DNA of 64,000 bases from Bacteroidales bacterium (GCA_017632935.1 JAGBQJ010000019.1:1-64000), one strand, 5' to 3'; positions 48,633-57,613 are shown, counted from the first letter of the stretch. The notes: generated by a model from the sequence alone, not told the origin. A program made the numbers and translations.

Positions 48633-50285
48633 TCAATTAGTTACAACCATTTCCGTTCTGCGATTCAAGGCACGATGCTCGTCGGTGTCATTGGGCGTCA
48701 AGGGTTTTGTGGCTCCATAACCTTTGGCTGTGAGGCGGTTTTCATCGATGCCGTTGGCAATCAATGCTTTCCGGACGGATTCGGCACGATCGGAGGAAAG
48801 TTTTAGGTTATAGCTCTCGCTGCCCACATTATCCGTGTGTCCGGCCAGTTCCACCTTTAGGTCGGGATTGCGCTTGAGAAACTCAGTCAGTATTTGTATG
48901 CCCGATTCTGAATCGGCTGTCAGAGCCGAGCTGTTGAACTCGAATTGTATGTTTTGCAACACCACGGCATCGCCTGGAGCAAGTTCCACCACGTCGACGG
49001 TGGCGAGGTAGTTGGCTGAGTCGGGGCGGATTTCTTCGGGCAATTCAAAGGTGTAGATGTCATAGCCGCCCATGCCGCCCTCACGTTGCGAGGAGATAAA
49101 AGCGGTCTTGCCGTCGGCGTCCACGAAAAAGTTGATTTCGTCGCCGCTCGTGTTGATGGGGAAGCCCAAATTGACAGGCTTTTGCCATTGTCCGTCCTCG
49201 CCACGACGGCTCATGAAGAGGTCGAAACCGCCCATGCCGATGTGCTTGTCAGACGAGAAATAAAGCGTGCGCCCGTCGGGATGCAGGAAAGGAGCCATCT
49301 CGGTGCCTTTCGTGTTGATGGGCTCGCCCACATTCTGCGGCTCGCCCCAAGTGCCGTCGGCGTTGCGTTTGGCGCAATAGATGTCGGCTTGACCTGAGCG
49401 GCGCGAGACGAAGTAGAGCTCTTTGCCGTCGCTGCTCACACAAGGTTGCGACTCCCAGCTCCTCGTATTGATGCCTTCCGACAACCGTTTTGGCATAGCC
49501 CATCGTCCGTCTTTCCATTCCGACACGTAAAGGTCGCAGCTGCTGTCGCGGCTCCAGCCGCAACCCGTCAGATAGAGTTTTTTGCCGTCGGCGGAGATGA
49601 AGGCCGCGCCTGGGTCGACATTCTCGGGAAAATCAGAGAAAGCAAGCTGTTGAGGCTCAGACCATTGCTCGTCATTCTGTTGCGAGACAAAAAGGAAATC
49701 CTTTTGAAAGCCGTTGCCTACGGGCATTTTGCGTGTAAACAACAGTTGCGAGCCGTCAAACGCCAGCATGTTCACATATTCGTCATCGTTGGTGTTGACA
49801 GCCGCTCCAATGCTTTCAGGCTCGAAAGCGACAGGGTGGGTGAGGGCGTAGTCTCGGAAAGTGGCCAAGTCAAGCAGCTCAGCCACGGTGGCGTTGTTGG
49901 CCGCGTGATTGAAGTTTTTCGACTGGTACCAGCGCAACAAGGCGATTTCGCGTTTGTAAGCCCCTTGTTTGTCGTAAAGCCGCGCCAAGGTGATGGCTGC
50001 GGGCGGAAAGGCCATGGAATCGGAAGCCAAAGCCTTCTCGTAGCCCAGTATCGCAAGATCAGAGTCTTGTGTCTCCATCCCGATTTCGCCTTCCAAGAGC
50101 CAGGCTTCTGCGTAGTCGGGGTCTTCGATGACGGCTTTAAGCGCCTGCTGATGCGCTTTCTTGTAGTCGCGTTTCATAAAGGCCTCTTCTGCCGCCTCGT
50201 AGGCCTTCACTGCCTTTTTGGGATGTTGGGCAAAAGCCGAGGAAGCCAGGGCGAAAAACAATACTATGAGGACAAATCGCTTCAT
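48633..50285 (-). CDS. OmpA-family protein with TPR and PD40 propeller domains
   Basis: This 550-residue exported protein has a signal peptide (MKRFVLIVLFFALASSAFAQ), a TPR region (about 25-130, KAVKAYEAAEEAFMKRDYKKAHQQALKA), and a WD40-like PD40 propeller (about 165-420). The propeller has repeated blocks such as PGAAFISADGKKLYLTGCGW, QPCVSSDGKELYFVSRRSGQADIY and PFLHPDGRTLYFSSD. The C-terminal OmpA domain (about 440-550) has ELAGHTDNVGSESYNLKLSSDRAESVRKAL for peptidoglycan binding. The layout resembles T9SS PorE but without an obvious carboxypeptidase-regulatory domain. A TAGTTTTG box at 50293-50300 sits just before the ATG. Confidence 0.9.
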   Translation of the reverse strand: MKRFVLIVLFFALASSAFAQHPKKAVKAYEAAEEAFMKRDYKKAHQQALKAVIEDPDYAEAWLLEGEIGMETQDSDLAILGYEKALASDSMAFPPAAITLARLYDKQGAYKREIALLRWYQSKNFNHAANNATVAELLDLATFRDYALTHPVAFEPESIGAAVNTNDDEYVNMLAFDGSQLLFTRKMPVGNGFQKDFLFVSQQNDEQWSEPQQLAFSDFPENVDPGAAFISADGKKLYLTGCGWSRDSSCDLYVSEWKDGRWAMPKRLSEGINTRSWESQPCVSSDGKELYFVSRRSGQADIYCAKRNADGTWGEPQNVGEPINTKGTEMAPFLHPDGRTLYFSSDKHIGMGGFDLFMSRRGEDGQWQKPVNLGFPINTSGDEINFFVDADGKTAFISSQREGGMGGYDIYTFELPEEIRPDSANYLATVDVVELAPGDAVVLQNIQFEFNSSALTADSESGIQILTEFLKRNPDLKVELAGHTDNVGSESYNLKLSSDRAESVRKALIANGIDENRLTAKGYGATKPLTPNDTDEHRALNRRTEMVVTN

Positions 50286-50292
50286 AATGATG

Positions 50293-50300
50293 CAAAACTA
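50293..50300 (-). promoter_or_regulatory. -7 promoter box TAGTTTTG for the OmpA/PD40 gene
   Basis: This exact TAnnTTTG match lies 7 bp from the ATG at 50285, predicting a leaderless transcript. Confidence 0.5.
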
Positions 50301-50327
50301 AGCAAAAATCTTGGATTAGGGGCAACG

Positions 50328-50361
50328 AAAAACGGGATTGCCTTGAAAAAGCAATCCCGCA
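50328..50361 (-). terminator. Intrinsic terminator after folD
   Basis: Minus-strand GCGGGATTGC and GCAATCCCGT arms followed by TTTTTCG, about 22 bp beyond the folD stop. Confidence 0.8.
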
Positions 50362-50382
50362 ATTACAAAATCCATGAAAAAA

Positions 50383-51267
50383 TTATTTCGGATAGACCTC
50401 GCCCTTGGCTGCCTTCAAGGTGTTTTGCAACAGCGAGACGATGGTCATGGGGCCAACACCACCCGGGACGGGCGTGATTTTGGAAGCCACTTTGTAGACT
50501 TCGTCGTAATCCACATCGCCCAAGATCTTGTAACCTTTCGGGCTGGTCGGGTCGTCAATGCGGTGGATGCCCACGTCGATGACCACGGCACCGGGTTTCA
50601 CCATGTCAGCGGTCACAAAGCCCTGCTTGCCGATGGCGGCCACGAGGATGTCGGCATTGCGGCAAATCTCAGGCAAATTCTTTGTGCGGCTGTGGCAAAG
50701 CGTAACGGTCGAGTCGATGCCCTTGCGCGACATGAGGATGGCCATGGGCGTGCCTACGATGTTGGAGCGACCCAACACCACCACGTTCTTGCCAACGGTC
50801 TCGATGCCAGAGCGTTTGATGAGTTCCATGATGCCATTGGGCGTGGCAGGGATGTAGCAGGGATGACCCAGCTGCATGCGTCCCGCGTTGATGCTGGTAA
50901 AGCCGTCCACGTCCTTCTGGGGTTTGATGGCGTTGATGACCTTGTTTTCGTCGATGTGTTTGGGCAAGGGCAATTGGATGATGTAGCCATCAATCTCAGG
51001 GTCGTTGTTGAGGAATTCGACCATATCGAGCATCTCTTTCTCAGTGGTGGTTACGGGCAGACGATACACCGAGGAGGTCATACCCACCGAGTGGCAGGCC
51101 TTTTCTTTCGAGGCCACGTAGGTTTTGCTGGCACCGTCCTCGCCCACAATGACCGCTGCCAAATGTGGGGCAGCAATGCCTTTGTCAATCATTTCCGCGA
51201 CTTCGGCCGCGATTTCTTTTTTAATCTGTTCGGAAATAAGCTTTCCGTCTATTATCTTGTTATCCAT
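50383..51267 (-). CDS. folD: Methylenetetrahydrofolate dehydrogenase/cyclohydrolase
   Basis: This 294-residue bifunctional enzyme interconverts 5,10-methylene-, 5,10-methenyl- and 10-formyl-tetrahydrofolate in the cytoplasm. Visible motifs are the catalytic-lysine region GASKTYVASKEKACHSVGM, DGYIIQLPLPKHI, and KDVDGFTSINAGRM. The NADP-binding VVVLGRSNIVGTPMAILM and the C-terminal PGGVGPMTIVSLLQNTL are also present. The length is standard. It lies 11 bp after ffh on the same strand and is probably co-transcribed with it. Confidence 0.97.
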   Translation of the reverse strand: MDNKIIDGKLISEQIKKEIAAEVAEMIDKGIAAPHLAAVIVGEDGASKTYVASKEKACHSVGMTSSVYRLPVTTTEKEMLDMVEFLNNDPEIDGYIIQLPLPKHIDENKVINAIKPQKDVDGFTSINAGRMQLGHPCYIPATPNGIMELIKRSGIETVGKNVVVLGRSNIVGTPMAILMSRKGIDSTVTLCHSRTKNLPEICRNADILVAAIGKQGFVTADMVKPGAVVIDVGIHRIDDPTSPKGYKILGDVDYDEVYKVASKITPVPGGVGPMTIVSLLQNTLKAAKGEVYPK

Positions 51268-51278
51268 AGTGTTGGTGT

Positions 51279-52613
51279 TTATCTTCTTCTCATTGCATTA
51301 GCCGCACGCATCAGCTTCTTACCACCGCCAGTGGTCATCATGCGCATCATCTTGGAGGTTTCCTCAAACTGCTTCACGAGACGGTTGACTTCGACAATCG
51401 AGGTGCCGCTGCCGTCGGCGATGCGCTTACGGCGCGTACCGTTGAGCAACTTCGGGTTTTCGCGTTCGGCGGGCGTCATCGAATAGATGATGGCCTCGAT
51501 GCTCTTGAAAGCGTCGTCATCAATCTCTTCGCCCTTCATGGCTTTGTCCATGCCAGGAATCATGCTGGCGAGGTCTTTCAGGTTACCCATCTTCTTGATT
51601 TGCTGGATCTGTTTCAGGAAGTCGTTGTAGTTGAACTCGTTCTTGGCGAGTTTCTTCTGCAGCTTGCGGGCTTCCTCTTCGTCGAACTGTTCCTGAGCAC
51701 GCTCCACGAGGGAGACGATGTCGCCCATGCCGAGGATACGGTCTGCCATGCGCTTGGGGTGGAACACATCCAAGGCATCCATTTTCTCGCCGATACCGAC
51801 GAACTTGATAGGCTTCTCCACCACCGTGCGGATGGTGAGGGCCGCACCACCACGGGTGTCGCCGTCGAGCTTAGTCAGTACCACACCGTCAAAGTCTAAA
51901 CGGTCGTTGAAGGCCTTCGCTGTGTTAACGGCATCCTGACCTGTCATTGCATCCACCACAAACAAGGTCTCATGCGGCTTCACGGCTTCCTTGATGTTGG
52001 CGATTTCGTTCATCATCTCCTCATCGACGGCCAGACGACCAGCGGTATCGATGATAACCACATTCTTGCCTTGACTTTTGGCGTGGTTGATGGCGTTTTG
52101 TGCGATTTGCACGGGATTCTTGTTGCCGTCTTCGCTATAGACTTCAACCTCAACTTGCTGGCCCAAGACCTTCAGCTGCTCGATGGCAGCGGGACGGTAC
52201 ACGTCGCCCGCCACCAGCAACACTTGCTTGCTGCGCTTGCGTTTCAGATAAGAGGCCAACTTGGCGGAGAAAGTGGTCTTACCGGAACCTTGCAGACCTG
52301 CGATGAGGATGATGCTCGGCTGACCTTTCAGGTTGATGTCGACAGCCTCGCCGCCCATCAGTTCGGCCAATTCGTCGTGGACGATCTTGACCATCATGTC
52401 GCCAGGCTTCACCGAGGTGAGAATCTCTTGGCCAAGGGCCTTCTCCTTGATGTTGTTGGTGACATCCTTGGCAATCTTATAGCTGACGTCGGCGTCCAAC
52501 AGGGCGCGACGAATCTCCTTCATTGTGTCGGCAATATTGACTTCCGTGATAAAAGCCTGTCCTCTAAGGACTTTAAAAGAGCGTTCTAGTTTTTCGCTTA
52601 AACCTTCAAACAT
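51279..52613 (-). CDS. ffh: Signal recognition particle protein Ffh
   Basis: This 444-residue GTPase binds signal peptides and 4.5S RNA and targets inner-membrane proteins to FtsY/Sec. An N domain (about 1-90) precedes the G domain with P-loop GLQGSGKTT (about 106-114), VAGDVYRPAAIEQL, DTAGRLAVDEEMM and TKLDGDTRGGAAL. The C-terminal methionine-rich M domain has MIPGMDKAMKGEE and GSGTSIVEVNRLVKQFEETSKMMRMM. The promoter box TACCTTTG (52632-52639) lies upstream. folD follows. Confidence 0.98.
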   Translation of the reverse strand: MFEGLSEKLERSFKVLRGQAFITEVNIADTMKEIRRALLDADVSYKIAKDVTNNIKEKALGQEILTSVKPGDMMVKIVHDELAELMGGEAVDINLKGQPSIILIAGLQGSGKTTFSAKLASYLKRKRSKQVLLVAGDVYRPAAIEQLKVLGQQVEVEVYSEDGNKNPVQIAQNAINHAKSQGKNVVIIDTAGRLAVDEEMMNEIANIKEAVKPHETLFVVDAMTGQDAVNTAKAFNDRLDFDGVVLTKLDGDTRGGAALTIRTVVEKPIKFVGIGEKMDALDVFHPKRMADRILGMGDIVSLVERAQEQFDEEEARKLQKKLAKNEFNYNDFLKQIQQIKKMGNLKDLASMIPGMDKAMKGEEIDDDAFKSIEAIIYSMTPAERENPKLLNGTRRKRIADGSGTSIVEVNRLVKQFEETSKMMRMMTTGGGKKLMRAANAMRRR

Positions 52614-52631
52614 AATTCAAAAATTTGGGTG

Positions 52632-52639
52632 CAAAGGTA
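52632..52639 (-). promoter_or_regulatory. -7 promoter box TACCTTTG for ffh-folD
   Basis: This exact TAnnTTTG match lies 18 bp before the ffh ATG. Confidence 0.65.
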
Positions 52640-52689
52640 AGAATTATTGTTTAATTGTTGAAATGTTTAATTGTTGAATTGATAAAAAC

Positions 52690-52728
52690 AACGAAGCCAC
52701 GCTGTTTGGGCGCGGCTTCGGTTTTTAA
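52690..52728. terminator. Bidirectional-looking terminator
   Basis: GAAGCCACGC and GCGCGGCTTC arms around TGTTTGG, with TTTTT on the plus side and a T-rich tract on the minus side. It serves the lipoprotein gene that ends at 52759 on the minus strand. Confidence 0.65.
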
Positions 52729-52758
52729 TCATCCAGTGTTAAATACACCATCAGCGTT

Positions 52759-53211
52759 TCAATATACCGCGTGGTCGAGGATAAGTTGTATTTCCAACTT
52801 TTCGTTTGAATTGATTGTAAAGGAATTGATGCCACCGTAGGCATCGCCTCCGCATGCATATAGTTCCCCGTCCTCTAATAAAAATATCGAGTATGAGCCA
52901 GGAGCGAGATTGATTTCGTAAAAGCCTTTGGAATCCGACGTGGTCTTGGCCACAAGCGGCTTGGGCATTGCGTCAATGGGATAATGAACGGAATAAAAAC
53001 CGTCGAAGTCCGAAAGCATAGTGTATTCGTACACATACACATCACATGCGACGGGCCTCTCACCATGGTCAGCGGTTGAGCCAGGCATCCAGTCACCGTA
53101 ACGTTCTATTACTGTGCCATACACGCCTTGCGTGATAGATGGTTCTTTTTTGCAGGCGGTCATCAAAGTGATGACACTCAATAACGCGAGGATAAAAACT
53201 GATTTTTTCAT
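52759..53211 (-). CDS. Small lipoprotein with carboxypeptidase-regulatory-like fold
   Basis: This 150-residue protein has lipobox LMTAC (Cys20). The sequence ITQGVYGTVIERYGDWMPG, then TTSDSKGFYEINLAPGSYSIFLLEDGELYACGG, is the pattern of carboxypeptidase-regulatory / CarboxypepD_reg-like beta-sandwich domains, widely used in Bacteroidales envelope proteins. No catalytic residues are visible. It stands alone with a TATTTTTG promoter box at 53247-53254 and a terminator. The role is unknown; the protein is membrane-anchored by lipid. Confidence 0.8.
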   Translation of the reverse strand: MKKSVFILALLSVITLMTACKKEPSITQGVYGTVIERYGDWMPGSTADHGERPVACDVYVYEYTMLSDFDGFYSVHYPIDAMPKPLVAKTTSDSKGFYEINLAPGSYSIFLLEDGELYACGGDAYGGINSFTINSNEKLEIQLILDHAVY

Positions 53212-53246
53212 TTCGTTTTAGATTAAACTTTCACCGTTTTAAACCG

Positions 53247-53254
53247 CAAAAATA
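53247..53254 (-). promoter_or_regulatory. -7 promoter box TATTTTTG for the small lipoprotein
   Basis: This exact TAnnTTTG match lies 36 bp before the ATG. Confidence 0.6.
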
Positions 53255-53419
53255 CGGAATTATTTTGAACTTTGCACATAATAATCTACTTTTTTTGCAA
53301 TTGTTGAACTATGGAAGCGGGAGGGGTTAATGTAGTATCAGAGTGGCAATGGCTGCGATCCCCGTTCTTTGGGGTGATGGTGTGATGAAAAAAATGTATA
53401 CTAGAAATAGGAAAATCAG

Positions 53420-53427
53420 TATTTTTG
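53420..53427 (+). promoter_or_regulatory. -7 promoter box TATTTTTG for yggS and the CaCA exchanger
   Basis: This exact TAnnTTTG match lies 23 bp before the ATG at 53451 and shows that an in-frame start at 53343 is too far upstream. Confidence 0.65.
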
Positions 53428-53450
53428 CACGATTATTAATTCTTGGAATC

Positions 53451-54122
53451 ATGATCAAAGAAAACCTTCAGAAAATCAAAGCGACATTGCCCGAGTCGGT
53501 GACTTTGGTGGCTGTCAGCAAGACCAAGCCCGTCAGCGATATACAAGAGGCTTACGATGCCGGCCATCGCGCTTTCGGGGAGAACTACCCCCAAGAGATG
53601 CGCGACAAGCACGAAGTGCTGCCACAAGACATCCAATGGCATTTCATAGGCCACCTGCAAACCAATAAAATTAAATACATCATCCCCTTTGTCACGCTGA
53701 TCCACAGCATCGACTCGGCCAACCTGCTCGAAGCCGTCAACAAAGAAGCCAAGAAGCATGACCGCGTTGTCGACTGCCTGTTGCAGTTCCACATCGCGAT
53801 GGAAGAAACCAAATTCGGCCTCGACATGGACGAAGCGCGCCAGCTGCTTGATTCAGAGGCCTTCAAGGCAATGGAAAACGTTCGCATCTGCGGCGTGATG
53901 GGCATGGCCACTTTCACCAATGATGAAGTTGAAGTCCGCAAGGAGTTCAAGCATCTGAAAGACATTTTTGACACTTTGAAGACCGACTATTTCGCTGACC
54001 AGCCGCAGTTCAAGGAGATTTCGATGGGCATGTCGGAAGACTATCCGATTGCCGTCGAGGAAGGGGCGACGATGGTGCGGGTTGGTAGTAAGATTTTTGG
54101 CGCTAGAAACTACAATATCTAA
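53451..54122 (+). CDS. yggS: PLP homeostasis protein, YggS/PROSC family
   Basis: This 223-residue alanine-racemase-like TIM barrel binds pyridoxal phosphate through Lys24 in LVAVSKTKPVSDI. Other family motifs are FGENYPQEM, WHFIGHLQTNKIKYI, IHSIDSANL, GVMGMATFTND and the C-terminal ISMGMSEDYPIAVEEGATMVRVGSKIFG. It balances the cellular PLP pool and has no known enzymatic activity. The ATG at 53451 is chosen from homology and the promoter box. The stop overlaps the exchanger's ATG by one base (TAATG). Confidence 0.96.
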   Translation: MIKENLQKIKATLPESVTLVAVSKTKPVSDIQEAYDAGHRAFGENYPQEMRDKHEVLPQDIQWHFIGHLQTNKIKYIIPFVTLIHSIDSANLLEAVNKEAKKHDRVVDCLLQFHIAMEETKFGLDMDEARQLLDSEAFKAMENVRICGVMGMATFTNDEVEVRKEFKHLKDIFDTLKTDYFADQPQFKEISMGMSEDYPIAVEEGATMVRVGSKIFGARNYNI

Positions 54123-55078
54123 TGGAATCCTTAATACCTATATTATTACTTGCAGCAGGTTTTGTGGCTCTTATCTTAGGCGCGAACTGGCTCGTCAACG
54201 GTGCCACCAGCGTGGGCGTGCGTGCCAAGCTGTCGCCGCTCATCATCGGCTTGACCATCGTGGCCTTCGGCACCTCGTTGCCAGAGATGATCGTCAACGT
54301 GTTTTCGTGCGCGAAAGGCAGCCCTGGCTTGGCCATCGGTAACATCATCGGGAGCAACACAATGAACATCCTGCTTATCCTTGGCGTGAGTGCTCTCGTG
54401 TGGCCCATCGACGTGAGCCGCGTCTCCGTCCGCCGCGACATCCCCGTGGGCTTCGTCGCCACGCTCGCCATCACCTTGATGGCCAACTTTTTTTTCACAG
54501 AACAGGCACACACCATCAACTGGATTGAGGGCATCGTCCTGCTCATGATGGGCGTGGGCTATTTGTTGCTGACCATCTTGAAGAAGGACCCGCAAGAAGA
54601 GAGCGAAGAGACACAACAAGTCATGCCATGGGGCAAGACTATCCTTTCGCTGCTGTTCGGTATTGGCGGGTTGTACCTCGGCGGTGAACTTGTCTCAAGC
54701 AACGCACAGATTTTGGCCCGCAACTGGGGCATGAGCGAGAGTACCATCGGCCTGACGGTTGTTGCCACAGCCACTTCGCTTCCCGAACTCATCACTTCCA
54801 TTGTTGCTGCGTTAAAGAAGAACTCGGCCATCGCCATAGGCAATGTGCTAGGTTCAAACATATTGAATATCTTCATGGTGTTGGGCATCAGCGCACTCAT
54901 CACCCCATTGCCGTTTGAACCTATGATGAACAAGCAACTCCTCATCTTGTTTGGAGCCAACGCTTTGATGCTTTTGTTCGTCTTCACGGGCAAAGGGCGC
55001 AAGATTTCCCGTTGGGAAGGCGCCTTGCTGACGTTGGGCTATGTCGGTTTCATGTGGTTTTCGTTGGCCATGCAATAA
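54122..55078 (+). CDS. Calcium/sodium antiporter (CaCA family, YrbG-like)
   Basis: This 318-residue inner-membrane exchanger has two inverted repeats. Each carries the alpha-motif: IVAFGTSLPEMIVNVFSCAKGSPGLAIGNIIGSNTMNI in the first half and VVATATSLPELITSIVAALKKNSAIAIGNVLGSNILNI in the second. Ten helices are predicted. The conserved acidic residue of each GTSLPE motif is intact, so cation binding should be functional. It is translationally coupled to yggS. A REP palindrome follows the stop by 5 bp. Confidence 0.95.
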   Translation: MESLIPILLLAAGFVALILGANWLVNGATSVGVRAKLSPLIIGLTIVAFGTSLPEMIVNVFSCAKGSPGLAIGNIIGSNTMNILLILGVSALVWPIDVSRVSVRRDIPVGFVATLAITLMANFFFTEQAHTINWIEGIVLLMMGVGYLLLTILKKDPQEESEETQQVMPWGKTILSLLFGIGGLYLGGELVSSNAQILARNWGMSESTIGLTVVATATSLPELITSIVAALKKNSAIAIGNVLGSNILNIFMVLGISALITPLPFEPMMNKQLLILFGANALMLLFVFTGKGRKISRWEGALLTLGYVGFMWFSLAMQ

Positions 55079-55083
55079 AAAAT

Positions 55084-55111
55084 GTAGAGACGCGCCATGG
55101 CACGTCTCTAC
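55084..55111. repeat. REP element, family 1 variant (GTAGAGACGcgccatggcaCGTCTCTAC)
   Basis: This 28-bp palindrome has family 1 outer arms and a different centre. It lies 20 kb from the transposase cluster. Confidence 0.82.
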
Positions 55112-55137
55112 ATTTATGATTCATTTTCATGTTTTTA

Positions 55138-55671
55138 TCAATCATCAGCCAGCTGGAAGGCCTTCTTCACAGCCTCGTAGCTACTGTAGTCCACATCGCT
55201 GCGGTTGCTGTAGACCGTGGCTTCGATGGCCACAATCTTGAAATCGTGGGTGTCGGGGCGCATGCCGTCGAAGAAATCGCTCTCCGTCCAGTAGAGACGC
55301 ACGCCGCCGTCGTTCAAGGTGGCTACTTCGATGGATGCAGCGCAGTTGATAACTTCCTGTGTGCCATCATCGTATGTGATCATGTCTTGATAGTAATAGG
55401 TCAACGGCACTTGGTTCCATGAGCCATTTACATCCATGTAGACGAGGACGGCGCCATGGTTGAAAACATTGTTGTTGATGGCAGGATAGTCGATTTCAAC
55501 CATCCATTGACAGTTATGGTTAGACCATTCCCAGTCATTGGAGTAGACGGTCACCGTCGATGAAGCCACGTTGGCGTTGCCGTCTTGTCCGGCAGGACCT
55601 TGTGGGCCGCGGCAGGAAGCCATAAAAGCGACGGCTAAAATCGTCATGCAGATTACACTTAACTTTTTCAT
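55138..55671 (-). CDS. Lipoprotein of unknown function with short collagen-like motif
   Basis: This 177-residue protein has lipobox FMASC (Cys20), followed directly by GPQGPAGQDGNANV, a short Gly-X-Y tract. The rest is a beta-rich domain (TVTVYSNDWEWSNHNCQWMVEIDYPAINNNVF; VLVYMDVNGSWNQVPLTYYY) without recognised family. Bacteroidota have many such lipoproteins. A TAGTTTTG promoter box lies at 55733-55740. It is placed between the CaCA exchanger and the CotH protein, with no clear functional link to either. Confidence 0.78.
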   Translation of the reverse strand: MKKLSVICMTILAVAFMASCRGPQGPAGQDGNANVASSTVTVYSNDWEWSNHNCQWMVEIDYPAINNNVFNHGAVLVYMDVNGSWNQVPLTYYYQDMITYDDGTQEVINCAASIEVATLNDGGVRLYWTESDFFDGMRPDTHDFKIVAIEATVYSNRSDVDYSSYEAVKKAFQLADD

Positions 55672-55732
55672 TTTGATAGGTTTTTAATTATTAGAATTGA
55701 TTTTGTTTTCTATTTTACGCTGCAAAACTACA

Positions 55733-55740
55733 AAAATCCT
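55733..55740 (-). promoter_or_regulatory. -7 promoter box TAGTTTTG
   Basis: This exact TAnnTTTG match lies 62 bp before the ATG of the collagen-motif lipoprotein. Confidence 0.5.
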
Positions 55741-55789
55741 GCCAAAAAACAAACCGTTTGAGAAAAATCCGGACATGGTCGCGGTGGAT

Positions 55790-57613
55790 TCAGTTGACCA
55801 CAACAAACTTTCGGGCTTTATCACCTATTCTCAGGACATAGACGCCCGATGGCAAATGGATGGGTATCGTGACCTCTGTCTCTTCCGTGCCGAAAGCGCA
55901 GCTCTGGCTGTAATATAGCCTTCCGGTAAGGTCGAAGATTTGGATGTCAGTCAAGGCAATCTTGTCGAGTTTCATCTGGATGTGTATCTCGGTCTGGGCC
56001 GGCGAGGGATATAGGGCTTCGACCGTAAGGCGATAGTCGTCGTGGAGGAAATAATCGTGCATTTGCGCCTCGACAAAGCCTTTCCTTTCCGACAAAAACT
56101 CATCAATGCCTCTCATGTGGCGTTCCCATATCGGGACACTTTCCGGAATGTTGAAACGTGCCGCTTGGTTGGGGATCTCTCCTTCGAGTGCCTCGAAAAT
56201 CTGATCATGGAATCGGCCTGTCGTTTCGTAGGCAAATGACGTATGTAACAACAAGTTGAAACGGTTGATGAACTTCACCTTGAAGGTCTCGTTTTCCAAC
56301 AGCTTCCTGAGAAACAAGGTCGACCTCGAGCTTGCCGGATATCCACTTGGGCCATCATAGGTGGCATTGGCGAAGGCGTCGAAGTCCTTCTGTATTAGAC
56401 ATATGTCGCCGTCGAAGAAGATCCAACGCCACTTGCCGTCGCCTTCCTGCCAGCAGCGCATGTTGTTGGCAGGCCAGTCATAGTTGGCGGTGAAGATTTC
56501 AAGTATCTGATAATCAATAAAGTTGTCAATATCGATATGGTTTTCCACGTAGGCGTAGGCCTCGGGCTCGGCGAGGTCGTGGTTGGCAATGTAGTCGTAA
56601 AGCGCGAGGAAACTGCTGTTGCTTCCCGCTTCGCAGTTCCCGCGCCAACCTTCGATGAGGTTGATGTCGTCAATGTCAACGTGGCAATGGGTTTCTAGAT
56701 AGCGTTCGTCGGGTCTTTCATGGATGTAATAGATGCCCCAGTATTCTCCGTTGAGATAAAGCGCAATGGGTCGCGAGGCCAAGGTTTCCAGATTCAGCGG
56801 GGCTGCGATTTGGTTGCTGATATGGTTGTTCACGCCCGCCACAAACCAAGTGGCGATAAAAGGCTTGAGTACCAAGTGTTTGAAGCTGGTGTCGGCGATG
56901 GATTCGAAGAATCTGTGTTTGAACTTTTTCTTGCCGTACTCCTCGCGGGCATAGAGTTTTACGCATTTTTGCGGAATCTTGCGCCCGTTGCCTCCATGCG
57001 TCCTCAAGCCTGCTTGTTGGTTGACGCCCGTGTTGTCCAACTCATAAAACTCGAAGTTCGTCGGTCTTTCCCATTCTCTTCCTGACAGATAGTAATTGCC
57101 GGTCTCGCCTGGATTTGCTGGGTCAAACGAGGCTCCAGGAACGAAGATACCGAGCTCATAATCAAACAAATCCAACGAGTCGGAGCAGATGGATACCACA
57201 GGCAACCCGTGTGTGTCGCAACCCATCGATTTGATGAAATAGGACTGCGTCGTCACTTGGCCTACACGGTTTCCGGCATCATCGAAAGCCGCCGCGCGGA
57301 TGACGATGCACTTTTTGACCGATTCGGGCTGAAACCAAAGGTCGTCGGGGCAGTTCTGGATAGTGTAGATGTCGGAGCGTGAATATAGGTTTTCGTTCAA
57401 CAGCAGCGGCGCCTGATAGACTGGATCGTCGGCTGTCGGCCTGTTGCCGTTGGTCGTATAATGAATGACCTTGTCGTGCTGGTTGCACGACAAGGTCAGT
57501 TCAAAAGGCTCTTTGTAAAATCCACCCTTGGTGGAGAAGGACACCTCTTGAGCGCTTGCCGAAGCAAGGCATAGTAACAGGATTGCCGTTACGAGGTGAC
57601 TCAAGCGCATCAT
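55790..57613 (-). CDS. CotH kinase family protein with T9SS sorting tail
   Basis: This 607-residue secreted protein has a signal peptide (MMRLSHLVTAILLLCLASASAQ). An N-terminal chitobiase/beta-hexosaminidase-like segment follows (HYTTNGNRPTADDPVYQAPLLL). The CotH domain (about 190-480) has AGLRTHGGNGRKIPQKCVKLYAR, PIALYLNGEYWGIYYIHERPDERYLE and the kinase-like WRWIFFDGDICL. The C-terminus is a T9SS type A domain (LYPSPAQTEIHIQMKLDKI...LPSGVYVLRIGDKARKFVVVN). CotH proteins phosphorylate spore-coat proteins in Bacillus; Bacteroidota homologues are uncharacterised. Its start overlaps the gcvT stop by 4 bp, an odd pairing. Confidence 0.92.
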   Translation of the reverse strand: MMRLSHLVTAILLLCLASASAQEVSFSTKGGFYKEPFELTLSCNQHDKVIHYTTNGNRPTADDPVYQAPLLLNENLYSRSDIYTIQNCPDDLWFQPESVKKCIVIRAAAFDDAGNRVGQVTTQSYFIKSMGCDTHGLPVVSICSDSLDLFDYELGIFVPGASFDPANPGETGNYYLSGREWERPTNFEFYELDNTGVNQQAGLRTHGGNGRKIPQKCVKLYAREEYGKKKFKHRFFESIADTSFKHLVLKPFIATWFVAGVNNHISNQIAAPLNLETLASRPIALYLNGEYWGIYYIHERPDERYLETHCHVDIDDINLIEGWRGNCEAGSNSSFLALYDYIANHDLAEPEAYAYVENHIDIDNFIDYQILEIFTANYDWPANNMRCWQEGDGKWRWIFFDGDICLIQKDFDAFANATYDGPSGYPASSRSTLFLRKLLENETFKVKFINRFNLLLHTSFAYETTGRFHDQIFEALEGEIPNQAARFNIPESVPIWERHMRGIDEFLSERKGFVEAQMHDYFLHDDYRLTVEALYPSPAQTEIHIQMKLDKIALTDIQIFDLTGRLYYSQSCAFGTEETEVTIPIHLPSGVYVLRIGDKARKFVVVN

